A stretch of 64,000 nt of DNA, taken from NCBI GenBank assembly GCA_022818135.1, contig JAFMSR010000009.1:19027353-19091352 (forward strand). The letters are read 5' to 3'. This DNA is from Saxidomus purpurata (lineage: Eukaryota; Mollusca; Bivalvia; Venerida; Veneridae). Position 1 is the stretch's first letter; each line of letters opens with the position of its first letter. The notes under the pieces were generated by a model, which was given only the letters and a program-made list of their open reading frames with translations, was not told the origin of the DNA and did no database searches. This document shows, one piece after another, positions 1 through 13,136 of this stretch. Both the position numbers and the translations under genes were made by a program.

Positions 1-559
1 GAATAAAATGTTTACATAATGGTAAAAGTGTCTGAACGCAGCAAACACTTTAAATGAAATGCAACTAGAAACTTACGAGAAAGAATATAAGAATATTTAT
101 TTGAAAGATTTGCAAAATGTTAAACATACATATGTTCAATTACTTAAGTAACATAATTATAACGATTGCTTAAGAATTCTTTGTAAAAATTAAGTTTTAT
201 GTCAGCGTTGATTAACAATAAATAAAAGAATGCATTTTATTTTATTGAGAAAATTGCTTCAATGAGGGCGTCTAAGTAGGTTTTAATCAGGCTGAATTAA
301 ACATAATAAAATGTATGTGTTTTGTAATTTCAGCTGATAAAATAAACGTTTTAATAATTGTGAATAATAGACTCATTAAAAGTGAATAATACAAACCAAA
401 CAGCTCCTCTTAGCTTTACGTCTGCGGGCACTTTTTGATGTACATCTCTTTGTTAACCACTGAGTTTATGATAGCTAGGTCTTCTACTCTTTCTGTGTTT
501 GCATCAGTATATGGAAGAGATTGGTAGCTAGATTTTATAGTAAACATTCCTGTCAAGTG

Positions 560-676
560 CAGTAAGAAGGCGTCAAATAATACAGGGTGAGAAAAAAATG
601 CAACCTGACAGGGACGCAAATCAAGGACGCTTCGCTTGAACAGTTTACCCCGACTGAGCTAACCGGCCGCTTACAC
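560..676 (-). repeat. tRNA-headed SINE fragment
   Basis: On the minus strand, GCGGCCGGTTAGCTCAGTCG reads like a tRNA 5' half, with a pol III box A at 648-664. A degenerate box B lies near 590-604. The acceptor ends do not pair as a functional tRNA would. The 67-residue minus ORF here is a by-product. Confidence 0.45.
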
Positions 677-3516
677 TGTTTGGAAGTAACAACATATTAT
701 TTTGTTACATACATGTATAAACTATTTACCTACTATCATTAAACAATTCAAGAAGACTATTTTATTGACATTTTTCATGCGGTATCAACAATTTTAAAGG
801 TGCCATAACAAGCAATTATTTCAATCCGAAAATTGTTATACATTCTTCTTATTATTTCACAGGCCGTTTAAAGGTAACCAACATCCAATCAAAGGCGAGC
901 TTAATACGGCTGTGCCAAAAAATATCAACTTTAATTTTAGATCTTGCGTGGTAGACTATTTCATTTCGAGCGTACTTAAACCTGGAATATTTTGCCATAA
1001 ATGATATATGTTGCCAGTCAGACGCTCAAATATAGCTTGGGAATAGAAACAATTGTTCAAACTGTTTCTGATCCGTTTCATCCGTGCTTTCATGTACTCG
1101 GAAGTATACATTAAAGGTAAATTAATGTGTGCAGTATATAATACATGTAGGACCAAATGTATGACTGGAAGTAAGTTATTCGAAGTGTACAACTTCGGGG
1201 GATTCTGTATCGTCTTTGTACTGTTTACAAGTTACTGTATTATAAGGAGAAACATTATATTTATTTAATTATTTCACATTGTTCTAAGTGTATAGCAAGT
1301 TGTTGTCGCAAAAGAAAAGAATAACTGTTTATTATAATAACTTAAGAAGAATTGTAATAAAACTCAGCAGAGGAAGTAAAAATAATACGTTTACATGTAA
1401 GATACCTGATCTGTAAAAACCGATTATCAGACAGCATTGAAGGGGCAATTACATAATTGTTTTACTCCCTTGCGATACTGCAGATGCTTATTAGACATAT
1501 TGTTTTAATGAAAAGTGCATTGGATTTTCTAGTATTTCATTTCGCAAAAATATTGTTTTTATGCTAAATATGGTTTGATTTCAATTGACTCTGTGAATGC
1601 CAGCTTTAAACATGCAGTACAAACAGAGAAGCTTTAATGACAATAAAATGTGTTTTATGTTACCACGAAAGCACGTGAAAAAAGCATAAGTGACTTATTT
1701 GTACATTTAAGTATGTATAAGGGTCACCAGGGTCTCTCCAGGAAACAAAAAAACATGTAAAAAAGAAGATTTTGTGTCTTTGTTTATGTGCGTGTTTGTT
1801 TCAATTGTAACGTCTTTTAAATTCATATTACCCTTTAAAGTGACAATCGTATTTCTAAGAAAGACAATAATCACTTATCTTTAGAAACAGAAATATTACA
1901 AAAGACACGAAACAATCATTAAAAATGTATTTCGATTATCCTAGTAAAGTTGAAACTCAATACTTTCTCAGGAAAAATTAATTTTATATCTGTCAAGTAA
2001 AGTAAGAAATCGGTTAAACATATCCCATACTTATTTTCAAAGTATCTACCGCGTGTTATGCCTTAGAATGATTTAAATCTTATTTTTTTTATTTTCATCA
2101 AGATTTCGAGATGTTTGAGAACCTACTGGAAAAGAAACGCATGAAAAGACTGCATTCCTTATTCTTAAAAAAAGACACAAAAGTAGGGAAAAACACATTG
2201 CTCGCATGCAACACGCATGAAACACATTAATTTTTCTCATTACACTTCTTAGCCAGACTAGTGTTTTGAAGTATTTTTATTATCCAAATAACGAACTAAA
2301 CATTTCGTTATTTAGGGACTACCGTGTTTCAAGCCTTTGGTGAGAGAGGTTAAGATTGCGAAATCACACGAAGTTAATTGCTTTAGACATCGCAACAAAG
2401 GAAATTTTGTGAATACAATCTTGCATAAAAAGTGTAAAAAAAACTCTCAAGGCACTGTCGTAGGCGTGGAACATGCACGAAAATAGCATGCAAAAACGGC
2501 CACAAGACTCAAAAGCATACCATTCCATTTACATTTGCAAATACGCTCAAAGAGAGAGAGACACTCCATACAGTCAGTTGATATCAAACTAAACTACTCA
2601 AAATCATAAATAATATAGTATTTATAAGTATTATAGCTTAACCTAAAAGTTTAATATATATATTAAGTAATTATCGATAAAAGCAGCGTTTCAAAATATG
2701 CTGCAGTATCGTACACCATTCAAAGTTGTGTTGTAGAAGGCCTCTATCATGTTGATTATTTGTGAAAAACAAAGCATTTCTTAGGGTCTTAAAATGAAAC
2801 GAAACTGTAATAATTTACCAGTAGATGTGAATTTTTAAAATGGATCGAATTTTTGATGGCACGCTTTAATAGCTCTGATTAGTTACGAACATTAGTGGTG
2901 CGTAAATGAACGGAATATTGAATAAGAAAAGGAATGATGTTGTTCCTAGAGTCATAACAAAGAGACGCATTTTTAGGAATATTTAATCACGATGATTTAT
3001 CAACATATCAAAGTACAAAACTGCATTCACAGGAAAAGTCGGCGGACGGCAACTGAAATGTCTTACCATAGAAATTACGCCACGTATTAACAAACATGTT
3101 GAGTCGAGTCTATTGCATGAACAAATCATACATAATAAATAAAATGTACACGAGAAAATAGACTATATATAATATATAATGTAAGTATGCTAGTTTTCTG
3201 TCAAATAAAAGATTTATTCATTATTGTTTGGTAACAAAATATATCTTCGTTCATATTCAATATGAAAGTATCCCGTTATCCCCGCCGAATCAACTCGTTT
3301 CAAGTAAAACAGGAACTATACTAATAATTTCTTGCAGAAACGATAATATTTGAATATAAAATGAAGTGAATAAATTCCCTGTAGACTAAGAATTCAGATG
3401 CATATTAAAACTTTTAAAATCGTGATAGACAAACTTCGTACGATCAATTAATCTAGTTCGAAAATAACATTTACAGTGAAAATTCAGGTGCCGTTTGCAT
3501 AATAAATAATAATTTC
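677..3516. other. No gene recognised
   Basis: AT-rich sequence with many stops in all frames. The ORFs at 956-1192 and 1053-1268 are opposite-strand mirrors of each other and show no protein family. No clear repeat was seen. Confidence 0.5.
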
Positions 3517-3893
3517 TAAACCGTGGTTTAAGTCTTAAACCGCAGTTTAAGGTCTGTTAAACCCATAGTTTAAGAGACAACCAATCCAATAATCTGAAAT
3601 CACGGTTTAAAGTTGCACGTGACTCGTTAACGATGATTATACATATCAGACTTTAAACTGTGTCTTAAGACTTTTATGTGGGGTTTTACCAAGTACACCA
3701 TTATTCATATATCAACCCTTAGACCTATACTTTAAAACCTCTTAAAACCATAGTTTCAATTGCACAATAAAATCTTAAACCACAGTTTAAAGCCTAAAAC
3801 CGCAGTTTAGTACAAATGTAGTATGTTAAACCCATAGTTGAAGAGACAACCATTCAAATTAGCTGAAACCACAGTTTAAAGTGTCACGTGACT
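3517..3893. repeat. Tandem pair of AAACCGCAGTTTA-type palindromic MITE
   Basis: Two copies about 260 bp apart (3517-3624 and 3775-3893) share CCGCAGTTTA, TTAAACCCATAGTT, AGAGACAACCA and the end CACGTGACT. Each copy carries the internal near-palindrome AAACYRYRGTTTA several times, so the region can fold extensively. No coding potential. Confidence 0.7.
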
Positions 3894-4189
3894 AGCAGTT
3901 CGTACCCTTTTTATTAATTTTATTTTAGTTGATCAAGATTATTTGACAATTTGCAATATTTAAAATAAAAAAACTCGCTACCCTCTTCTAGTCTGACAGG
4001 GTACCGTATATGAAATAAACTTCATTTTCATAAATAGAAATTGTACTTATAACATAGTGTAAACATATAACATATGTCATAGACTTTAAATCTTATACGA
4101 AAGCCGGAAATGATCGAGCTTATCCCGAAAATGAACTTTATATGCAAACAGGCAACCATGTAACGGCATGCCGTCACGTTACTTTCGGT

Positions 4190-4407
4190 CCTGCACCACA
4201 TTGATTCTGGTCATTTTAACAAGTGGGCAGTTAGCATAAACATCGAACCTGGGAAGAACTAGAATTGGACTCCTCTCATTCCTTAGAAACTGCCAAATTT
4301 CTCACATAAACAGATATGGTTGGTAGCAAGGCTCGATTATATGACCCTCAATCTATGAGAGGTAACAGTGATTCCAAGTCAGCGACTCTAACCACACGAC
4401 CGCAGAG
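4190..4407 (-). repeat. Bivalve-type tRNA-derived SINE, copy 1
   Basis: The reverse strand begins GCCTCTGCGGTCGTGTGGTT and continues to AGAGTCGCTGACTTGGAAT, a tRNA-like head with box A at 4378-4397 and a box B remnant near 4331-4343. The body includes a TGTGAGAAATTTGGCAGTTT segment shared with copies at 37800-37990 and 52325-52500. Confidence 0.75.
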
Positions 4408-4410
4408 GCG

Positions 4411-4651
4411 GACGTGCACTGCTAGATAGTGCAGCACGATAGAGCCGTCGTAGCACATAGGATTCATCTATAACAAGTTCATAACTTTCAAATTCTTTCT
4501 CATCGTCAATAGAGACAACATCATCGATTTCTTTCAGATACAAAATTAAGTCATTGATCCATAATAGAGAGTCATAATCACCAATATCTAAATAAGGGAT
4601 GTTACTGATAGAATTTACCAAAAACATATCTAGAGCACTTTGTAACATCAC
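4411..4651 (-). pseudogene. Unassigned acidic ORF running into a SINE
   Basis: The minus-strand ORF (87 codons, 4651 to 4388) has balanced, coding-like composition with an acidic core (LKEIDDVVSIDDEKEFESY). Its last residues come from the SINE head, so the original 3' end has been replaced. On the minus strand a CTGTTTTAAG acceptor-like site lies just before the ATG. It may be an exon or gene fragment; I do not recognise a family. Confidence 0.25.
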
Positions 4652-4900
4652 TTAAAACAGATAAATTATTACATACAATATTTCATGTATATCGTGTATA
4701 TCTGGTCACTATCATCGAAATAAACATGACTAGCACTATCGAAGAATATGAATTCTACCACATATCTTCGATGTGCTTCCGACAGTGAATGTTACCAGGG
4801 TATGTACACACAAAGACGACGCATTTAAACAGACACCATCACTCCTCCTCCTGTTACAGGATTGTTGTCTCGCTCATTACTTGTATATATGCTGATTACT

Positions 4901-5165
4901 TATTGAACCTACTGGAGCCGTAGAAGCAATAATTGCAAGCTGTAATATGTATGCGCAACAATCCCTAAGGATTTAATATACCGTATTAGGGGTTAATCCA
5001 TTTCCTCTGCAATTAACAAAACTGGCTGTAAAATTGTATTGATGCACATATACGATTCCGTTAACTGCGTTTAAATGAGCATTAGGTAAAGGAGAACTGG
5101 AAGGAAATGTTTCTACTTAGAAACAATCCTAGCTAACTCGAGACACCCACTGCGTTCTTGAGCCT
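4901..5165 (+). repeat. Dispersed repeat R1, copy 1
   Basis: It matches 35031-35285 in the same orientation, with shared blocks GCAATAATTGC, ACAATCCC.AAGGATTAA, GGTTAATC.ATTTCCT, CCCGTTAAC-like and CTCGAGACACC. The two are diverged by point changes and small indels. No coding potential, so probably an old nonautonomous element. Confidence 0.65.
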
Positions 5166-6514
5166 GCTTTTTTTAGAGCAAAATGGGAAGGTAATTGGAA
5201 ACTTATATAGACTGGGCGGGAGTGTCAAGTGTTCCTGTTCAACTAAGCATAGTTACACATTTATACAGATATTACATTATCCGGATATAAGGAATAAATA
5301 AATGTGATCCCTATGCGTTGGATACATATACAGAGTCTACTGTAAAATGAAACTACACGTACACTGTTTAACTTCTCACAGCGTTTGATTGGGTGAGATC
5401 CTGCTCTCAAATCACATCATGTTAGGATGGAAAATGCCACGCGATTGCATGTAAACAATTATAATAATTAAAATCACTATTTTGAAATAACTTTTTGTAT
5501 TTGACCTTTTGACAGTTCAATATTTTTATAAAATAAACCTTACTGAAAAGCAGCACAAAAACCTAATGCTTAAAATGAAAATTATACTTTTTGAAGTTTT
5601 AACAAAATGTTGCAAAAACGGTTTGTTATAATAGTGTTTACTGTATACTGTAAGGGGAGGTAACTGCTTCGGGGAGTTTGGTACACTGTTTGAAGTTTTC
5701 TATATGATGGCAGTCTACAGGATCAGAAGCGCCATCTTTCAGTAAAATGTCAACGCGTTAAACTATGTATTGTAACAACACAACATATATTGAATGAACG
5801 TTACAGTGAAATAAAGACTTCTTTAATACAGTGTATTCACATTATAGACAGAAGAAGTACAATTCTCCAAAGAATATAACTCCATTTCCGCCAAATAAAT
5901 TATACCGCATTACTATCCCCATGACAGTGGGCATTAGCATTTAACTTTGTAATAAAATATCACGTGACCTTATGACTTCCTATAAGTTAATAATGGAAGC
6001 CAGACTAAGTTGTTGCTATTAGATCGTGACAAGTTTTATTCTATGTGGATTATTTATTCTCATTTAATATGATATAGAATGATAGTCTTAAATATAGACG
6101 TTATATCAATAGAACTTATAAAAGTGATGTCACCGTTCATACTGACCATTATGGTTTTATAACAAAAGTGTATCGATCATTCATGGTCCTAGAATAATGA
6201 ACATATAGTTACCACAGTTATAACAATCGAATATAATTCCGTATACTATTAGCTGTTTCATTCCCGTTGAATATAGAAGAAATATGTAAAAGTTGATTTT
6301 GAATATCTTAGTAAAAAATTTAAACTCCGCTTTTTCGGTCAGGTCTATATTATTTATGTCTGTCGATAAGACACATTAATCATTATTACTTTTTCTTACA
6401 TGTGTTTGAAGCATCTTTTTTGTTTTAAACTTCTATCTGGACCATAATTCCATATGGCCATTTTGAAGGATAATATTTCTCACCTATGAGATACATAGTT
6501 CCGCGCATTTACCC

Positions 6515-6555
6515 ATGTGAGATAAACTTATCTCACATCGCTTATCTCACATCGC
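6515..6555. repeat. Short palindrome ATGTGAGATAA/TTATCTCACAT plus direct repeat
   Basis: A near-perfect inverted repeat at about 6515-6538 is followed by a direct repeat of TTATCTCACATCGCT. Small local structure with no gene nearby. Confidence 0.5.
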
Positions 6556-6798
6556 TGCCGGACTATTTTTACGTCTATTGTAAGCGACATAAAATCGAAA
6601 AATGACTGTAAAATTGTTATTTTTGAAATACACATAGGGTTGTTGGTATTCTTTTCTTAGTTAGATCTTTTCTATCCATCTATAGCGTTTTGAAGTAAAA
6701 TTCGGAAAAAGTTGATTTTCATTTTTTCATCCCCATCCTGTATTTGCACTTATTCCTTCTTACTTGTGTGAAAATGCGATTTTAACGGTGAGAAAATA

Positions 6799-6933
6799 AT
6801 CTACCATGTCCATTGAGTTGTGGATGGAATCCCACCCTGGTTGGATACGTCCCAAAAACTCGGCAGAGCCTCCTTTTTGGACGTATCTCAAACCTCGGGT
6901 GGGATTTCCTTATCCACAACTCATGTGTTAGAT
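6799..6933. repeat. 135-bp hairpin MITE
   Basis: Arms at about 6799-6861 and 6874-6933 are inverted copies (GAGTTGTGGATGGAATCCCA facing its complement, and GGATACGTCC.AAAA facing TTTTTGGACGTATC). They are separated by a loop of about 12 bp containing CGGCAGAG. This is the shape of a miniature foldback transposon. Confidence 0.75.
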
Positions 6934-7874
6934 TCACTTTATCTTTAGATAAATTTATATCAGTTTACATAACAAAAAGAATATAGATTTAGTGGCTTTA
7001 TCGACTTCTTGAGACCTTTGGCAAAGTTTTCCTTGTAGATATAACATGTACATTCTGGATTAAAACAAATATTAATATCTGAACTGGTAGTCAGCGTAAG
7101 GGACACTGAGACTTACAAATGGTTCACCTATATCGAAGAAAATTTGACGAAAGTTCTATATCGAATTTTGCTGTTATAATTAATAGAATGCTCTGCATTT
7201 CACGGTTTCCACCGGACAACTGCAAAACTATTACATTACTATTCAAATGTACATGTACATATACAAATGCATGAGCTCATTAAGTAATAGGAATGTTTTC
7301 CATACTAAAGCTATACATTACAATTTTCCCTTTTAGGCTCACATTGATCATCAAATTAAACTGAAAATTTAAATTAATCTTTCCATTTCAGATAAGATGG
7401 CTGCGTCGCAGCTTTCAGTTTCGGCATTACAGTTTGTCATACTCTCTTATCCAATTATCCAATCGATTGCTCAAATTGCATTCGAAAAAATCAAGATGTA
7501 GACTCAGTTTCTCCAATAGATCCTTTTGGAATCCTGGACTCCTTTTGATAAATATTACAAAATTCTTTTATAACTAAATAGGCAGTGCCTTGCTAATATA
7601 TCTTCATATCTTAATAAAACTGGAATTAAATCTCATAAAACACTTACTATATTTGATATTTACCCTACATGAATCAAGTGATAAGCTAACTAGTACTTTT
7701 TAATGTAAAGCTTATCTTTTATGTGAATGCTAACAGCCTGATGCCAGATTACTTAAACAATGTCAAGCAAACACCACGAATGTATATGGCATATTATAAT
7801 ACTCACATATTCGAAGGAATGCATATTGAGCTTAAAGTACTTTAAAACTTTATTTTAAGCCAGAGCTACAATGG

Positions 7875-8097
7875 AAATTAACTTTATTTGTACCAAAAAC
7901 ATCCATAATTTTGTTTTATTTTAAATCGACAAGTACATTTAGAATATAGCGCCGTATTTTTTTCAATTATATTGCATAATAAAGGCTTTCTGGCAGCACT
8001 TTTATAAATATAGCATACTTGAATACGAAAGAAAGGCATATTCATAATTGTTTTAGAGTGAATAGATCATGGTTCTATCATTGTACTTTCAGTAAAT
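7875..8097 (+). repeat. Dispersed repeat R2, copy 1
   Basis: Matches 49885-50118 in direct orientation. The strongest blocks are GACAAGTACAT, GGCTTTCTGGCA, ACTTGAATACRAAAGA and TTTTAGAGTGAATAG followed by CATGGTTCTATCATT. Noncoding. Confidence 0.7.
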
Positions 8098-8634
8098 TCA
8101 AAGTGATCCTGCGAATGTAGCATGTAGGTATCGATAGTGTTGCTAATAATTGCAATAATTGTTGATAATCTCGGGTAAGTGATATAGGTTGATCTTAATG
8201 GGCTTGTTTACGGAAGTCCTATTATAGATGTATCTTCCTCTAATGTTGCTTGTGACATATAAATTGAAAGTGCACTTATCTAAAATCTTACAAGATGAAC
8301 GGATGTGAGTGCAATTATCTGAAACATCTATTGCATTAAGTAAGAGACTTTGAAGCTGCAGTAAGATTATGACTACCGGTAATAATGCTATAGGATATGA
8401 TAAGAAATATGTTTTGAGATTTTAAACCTTGGGAGTGTCTACATTTCAACATTAGCTGAACTTTTTTTTCTTAAAGAGGACACATTTGAACTAAAGATGT
8501 TTGAAAGCCACTCCTTGTAAAGATATGTGATACTCTCTTAGTCTGATATCTAAGGACATGATAGCTATATTCAAACTAAGTATACAAATGTCATAAGAAC
8601 TGTATGAAACATTTACTTTTACATCAAGGAGATG

Positions 8635-9060
8635 AATGCACACTAGCGGATCCAAGTGGGGGGGGGGGGGGCAACCGGCGCCCCCCTAAAATTCCCCAAC
8701 CTTACATAAATATCTGAGTATAAATTTATATTTTCTGTTTCCGAAATCGGTATCTTAAAAGTATCAAAAACACGTTTGAAATGCAGGAAAATGCACGAAG
8801 TGGCACCCTCGAAAAAAATATTTTCGGGGAAACATGCCCCCGAACCCCCCTAAAAAGTGCCTCCCTATTTTTTAACCTCTGGCTACGGCCCTGACATTGT
8901 TCATTGCCATTCAATTATACATGTTAATTATACACTCGCTCGCTCCACCGCTATTTACTTAAAAACAAAGAATAAAACACAGTCATAATTGCCGTCTTAT
9001 AAGGCTTGAGCATACGCCCCCCCCCCCCTCAAGACCAAATCCTGGATCTGCCCCTGATGC
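8635..9060. mobile_element. Nested hAT-like MITEs with G/C homopolymer flanks
   Basis: Left edge CGGATCCAAGT plus a G13 run (8658-8670) faces the right edge AGATCCAGGATTTGG (minus strand) with a C-run at 9017-9028. Inside, minus-strand CAGGGCCGTAGCCAG at about 8880-8894 resembles hAT-type terminal repeats. A GGGGGCATGTTTCCCCGAAA block follows. The 62-residue minus ORF is noncoding. Confidence 0.5.
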
Positions 9061-11579
9061 ATGTCTTTTATTAAAACGTTATTTTTAATTATATCCGTTT
9101 TCCGACTAACAACACAAATTACTCTGTCTATATAAAAAGTAAGAAAGCTACCTCAAACACAGAAGTATCTAACATGAAATAAACATATTCATATTTCAAC
9201 AAACACTTACATACACTATGCTATACCTATTGGCATTATCTATGATAAAAATATTAGAAGAAACAGTTTTTTGTTTGTATTTAATCAATTCGTCTTTGTA
9301 TAGTCAAACTTGTATTTCTCTAGTTTTGTAACTTTTAAGGAGAAAAACGATCATATTCGAGTTAGAAGAAGCTATATTTAACTGATTATCTTAAACGACA
9401 AAGCCGTTTTCAGAGAGACATATATATTTTAGCCATAGATCTTTATGTGTCTTCTGCTGTAGAAACAAGATGTCTTATTTTATGCCAATATTTGCCCAAG
9501 TGCCTTCCGACATGTGGCGAGTTATCTTGTCAAAAATGTTAAATTTGAAAGGCAAAATATTGTATCTCATGTTGATATACGCTCGTACATGTGCAACACT
9601 TTGTTCCGGAATAAACATGTACGAGATTTTAATGGTACATGTTATGTTGTGTAGTAAAAAAATCAATAGATGCACATCAACGATATTTGCTTAAATATGC
9701 CTTGATATCCCAAGATGTCAAAATATCAGCTATACCAAAGGTTGTATTACAACATTTTGACTTTAAAATGACGACTTATAATTCTCTTTTAATTCTGATT
9801 ATAGATCAGACACATTTGTATGCAAATGTAAAGTCAGTAAAGTAGTCAAAGTTTAATTGCGGCTTCGTGCATTTAACAGATAAGAATTAAGTCTGAGGCT
9901 AGTATAATGAGTTTTGTAAATAACGACAAAGACAAGAGAAGCATACAAAGCGGGAGAGCGTAATAGTTTAATTTAAATAAGTTTGTGAACTTAAATACAT
10001 TTTATTTGCGAAGCATTTTGTATCAGCTTTTGAGTTTATAGAACGTTATCTCATTTGGGTTACGTATGAGATTTGCTAACATGGGTCATATCACACAGGA
10101 GATGGATTATGATATTATTTTTGTTTTTATACCTCATGCGCTTTAACCACAGTTAAAGTGGTAATACAATAGAAGCCGTTAACAATGACGTAAGCCTTAG
10201 CTGATGTCAATAAGCACTATGTTTTTCTGCTACAAAATAACATTTCGGCTAAAATAACTAGGTATTGCAGCCAGATAAAAGACAAACTCCTACACACGGT
10301 AACAGTCTGTAAGGGAGTCATACAGGAGTCCTATCACGTTCAGCTGTGAAAGTATGGTAATTCCTCGGGGCGACTTGAACATAAACTTTCTAATTCGATC
10401 GAATTATTAAGACAGCACAAAATTCGCAGAAACAATTCATATGTAAACGAAACATGTAACATGATGATCATAGTTCGATTCAATATTTTGAAAAAAAAGT
10501 CCTCATGCCTAAGAATAAAAGTTCCGATATCTAGAAAGTTTGGCAGTCCGTAGATTTTCAAAACATCATGCGTATTAGCGTAAATTCATTAACCACCCCC
10601 CACCTCTCCCCCACCTTACACAAGAATTTCAAAGCTTAAGTCAGCCTGTCTTTTAGCAGAATTGTTCATCATTAAAGTACTACTGTAATAGTTATTTCCA
10701 AGCTTGAATGCCATCTTAACGTCTTGTCCTCATGGACAATTCAGTTGTTCCCTGTAATTTTGATGTTCAATCACACTACTATTAAATACTTCACACCCGC
10801 TGTAAGCAATAGATAGAAACAAGTGACATAATTAAAGCACATGTGGGTGCTCGCACGAAATACGAACTCTCCTTATTACATTTGTCAGACAAGTTCAAGT
10901 ACTTAGACCATTCCCTGAAGACCAGCAGAGTTAATAAAAAGCCTCTTTTAGGAGATAATGTCTCTAAATGAAACACTTTTAGTGCAAATAAACAAGTAAT
11001 ACTCTCTTGGTATTAAAGATCGTTGTACTCCAAGTAGGCACTGGATACTAAATTACACTTGTAAATGGTCTACTGCGAGAGTGGAGAAAAATACGAAATA
11101 TGCAAATCTTGACTTCTGCGATATACTCAAACGTATTTGTGTTTTTGTAAGACAATGATCATTTCGACTTATAAATAAATGGTAGTAGTATGAAGAGGTG
11201 AAATGTTCGACGCATTACCAATTGAGTCATATTTCTTCAGTTTTGCAAAGCTTTAGGTTTGACAGAAAAACGATGCAAGGACAATTACAAGTGTTTTATT
11301 ACATAATTCAGCGATGTAGATTCATGGTGTCAGGTATTAGATCAAATTAAATGTTGAACAAAACGCTTGTTATGTATAGTCAGAAAATGAAAGGCAAATA
11401 ATATAGTGGCAACACAATACTGGTATTACACAATAAAGAATTACAATTGGAGAGAATACAATATTGGATCCGTTGACGATTCAATATAGAATTCGCCTGT
11501 AATTATACCAGCGCAATATATGTATTAATTAAGTTTCACTATAAACGGACGAAATTACTAGCTGATAATTTGTGAAAAG
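9061..11579. other. No gene recognised
   Basis: ORFs at 9470-9694, 9475-9675, 9639-9845, 10340-10561 and 10791-10976 are short, mutually overlapping or antisense, and family-less. A C-rich patch at 10590-10615 is the only compositional feature. Confidence 0.5.
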
Positions 11580-11880
11580 ATTTTTGTCTAATAGCGATAT
11601 CACTTATTGCGATAGGTGATATCACCAATATCCTTTGAAAAGTTGATACGACCTGGGTAATGTCACATATTCAAATATGTGATATCAATTATGTGAGTTC
11701 GTCTATTTGGATAGGCATTATAAAAGGATAAGTGAATTCACCATTTCGAATAAGTCATATGACCATTTCGGATAGATAAAATCATGCATTTTCTTTGAAT
11801 AGGTGATATCATTTATTCGAATATTTGATATAAATAGATGATGTCACATATTCGAATAGTTGATATCACAAAAGTAAATT
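11580..11880. repeat. Degenerate array of GTGATATCAC / ATTCGAATA palindromes
   Basis: The palindromes GTGATATCAC and TATTCGAATA alternate irregularly at roughly 15-40 bp spacing across 300 bp, with many point changes. The unit itself is self-complementary, so both strands look alike. No gene. Confidence 0.65.
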
Positions 11881-11892
11881 GAATAGTACAAC

Positions 11893-11944
11893 AGTGCCAT
11901 ATAGCTATCAGCTATTGGAGTGCCATATAGCTATCAGCTATTGG
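11893..11944 (+). repeat. Perfect 26-bp tandem duplication
   Basis: The 26-bp unit starting AGTGCCATATAGCTATCAGC occurs twice with no mismatch (11893-11918, 11919-11944). Perfect identity suggests it is recent. Confidence 0.95.
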
Positions 11945-12059
11945 AATATGTGATTTTATGTAAAAGCTTATTTTACAATTTCTTATTCGAAAATCATTCT
12001 TTAGTTTTCTATGACAAATTGTAAATCAATACCTCACAGCTAGGATTTAGCTATACAAT

Positions 12060-12420
12060 TCGAAGATTGCATTCGTCCCGACGTCGGCGTTTTTGAATGT
12101 TTTATGTTCTATACCATCAAAGATGTTTACTTCAAACTTGGCATACTTTTTTCTAATGACACTATAGAAACTTACAGGAAGTCACATAATTATCTCAACC
12201 ATAGTTGCATAGTTGCTTCTTGTGGGTAGATGTTGTCACAAAAACTTAGTCTTAGTTATATTGAATATGACAACAGGGTTGTGATGCAGCCCATATATTT
12301 GTGTCAAGGTCACATTTGATAAAGTTTTGCCCCTCTTGGTACTAAAACTTAAATTTGGTTACAATTTTTGCCATTTCTTAATATTCCTTCATCAACAAGC
12401 CTTCGAATCGTAAAGCGCGT
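12060..12420 (+). repeat. Likely unclassified dispersed repeat
   Basis: Text such as ACGTCGGCGTTTTTGAATGT and ACTTCAAACTTGGCATACTT resembles a very common, unclassified mollusc dispersed repeat. No second copy of clear identity was found in this window, so the call rests on recollection. Confidence 0.35.
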
Positions 12421-12975
12421 GTTAAACTTTCTCTCAGTAATAAGATTTTGTGCAAAAATGATTAGTTTTAAAGTGAACATTTCAGACATGAGCTCAGTAG
12501 ATAGCATATCGTATTGCATTTATAAATAAACATATATAAGCCAACAGTTTAAAAGTATAAATGTAATGGATTTTAGAAACATTAAATTAGGATTATTAGC
12601 CATAAATAATGTAAATGGATAATTTTGAGAACGCCCCTTCGTTTTGTCCGTTTTCCGATGTCCAGCCTCACATCAGGTATTCGATTACACATGTCTATTC
12701 GTCGGCACTTTGCGATCCTAGTACATGTAGATACGGCCCTACACGCATGCTATACGGCGCTTTTTATTGCGTTGATTGTAGTCCTACTAAATTAAGAAAT
12801 GTGTACCGAGGATATTAAAAATAGTTATATTTTGTTTTAAGACCAATTTTCTGTATGCCGATTTTTTAAAATTTTAGCTGAAGTTTATGAAAATTGAATA
12901 AAAACTAAATTTAACTCTCAAAGTTAACAATACATTGCTGTGACAGTACACAACAATTTGGAAAAAGGTTTACTT

Positions 12976-13136
12976 AAAGGGACATACCCTATAACTGATG
13001 CCAAACTAAATAAAATCCAAAACATAAATGATAGAATCTTTGGACATATTATAACTCAACCTGAAAGTTTCAGCTATGCATTTCCTGTCATTATCGATAC
13101 CATCAGCGGTTTAAAATATACTGTAGTACCGTAAAC
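12976..13136 (+). repeat. Dispersed repeat R3, copy 1
   Basis: About 161 bp, from AAAGGGACATACCCTATAAC to GTAGTACCGTAAAC, matched in inverted orientation by 45740-45901 at roughly 85% by eye. The 64-residue ORF over it (12940-13134) is therefore repeat-derived, although it stays open. Confidence 0.8.

Larger units (their letters stand above)
5166..7874. other. No gene recognised apart from listed hairpins
   Basis: Besides the structures at 6515-6555 and 6799-6933, nothing coding or repetitive was recognised. Confidence 0.45.

Noticed and set aside
11580..11880. CRISPR-like array
   Set aside because: Spacing is irregular, units are self-palindromic and diverged, and the DNA is eukaryotic.
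12940..13134. 64-residue ORF, coding-like
   Set aside because: Its sequence is a dispersed repeat with an inverted copy at 45740-45901 that carries frame-disrupting changes.
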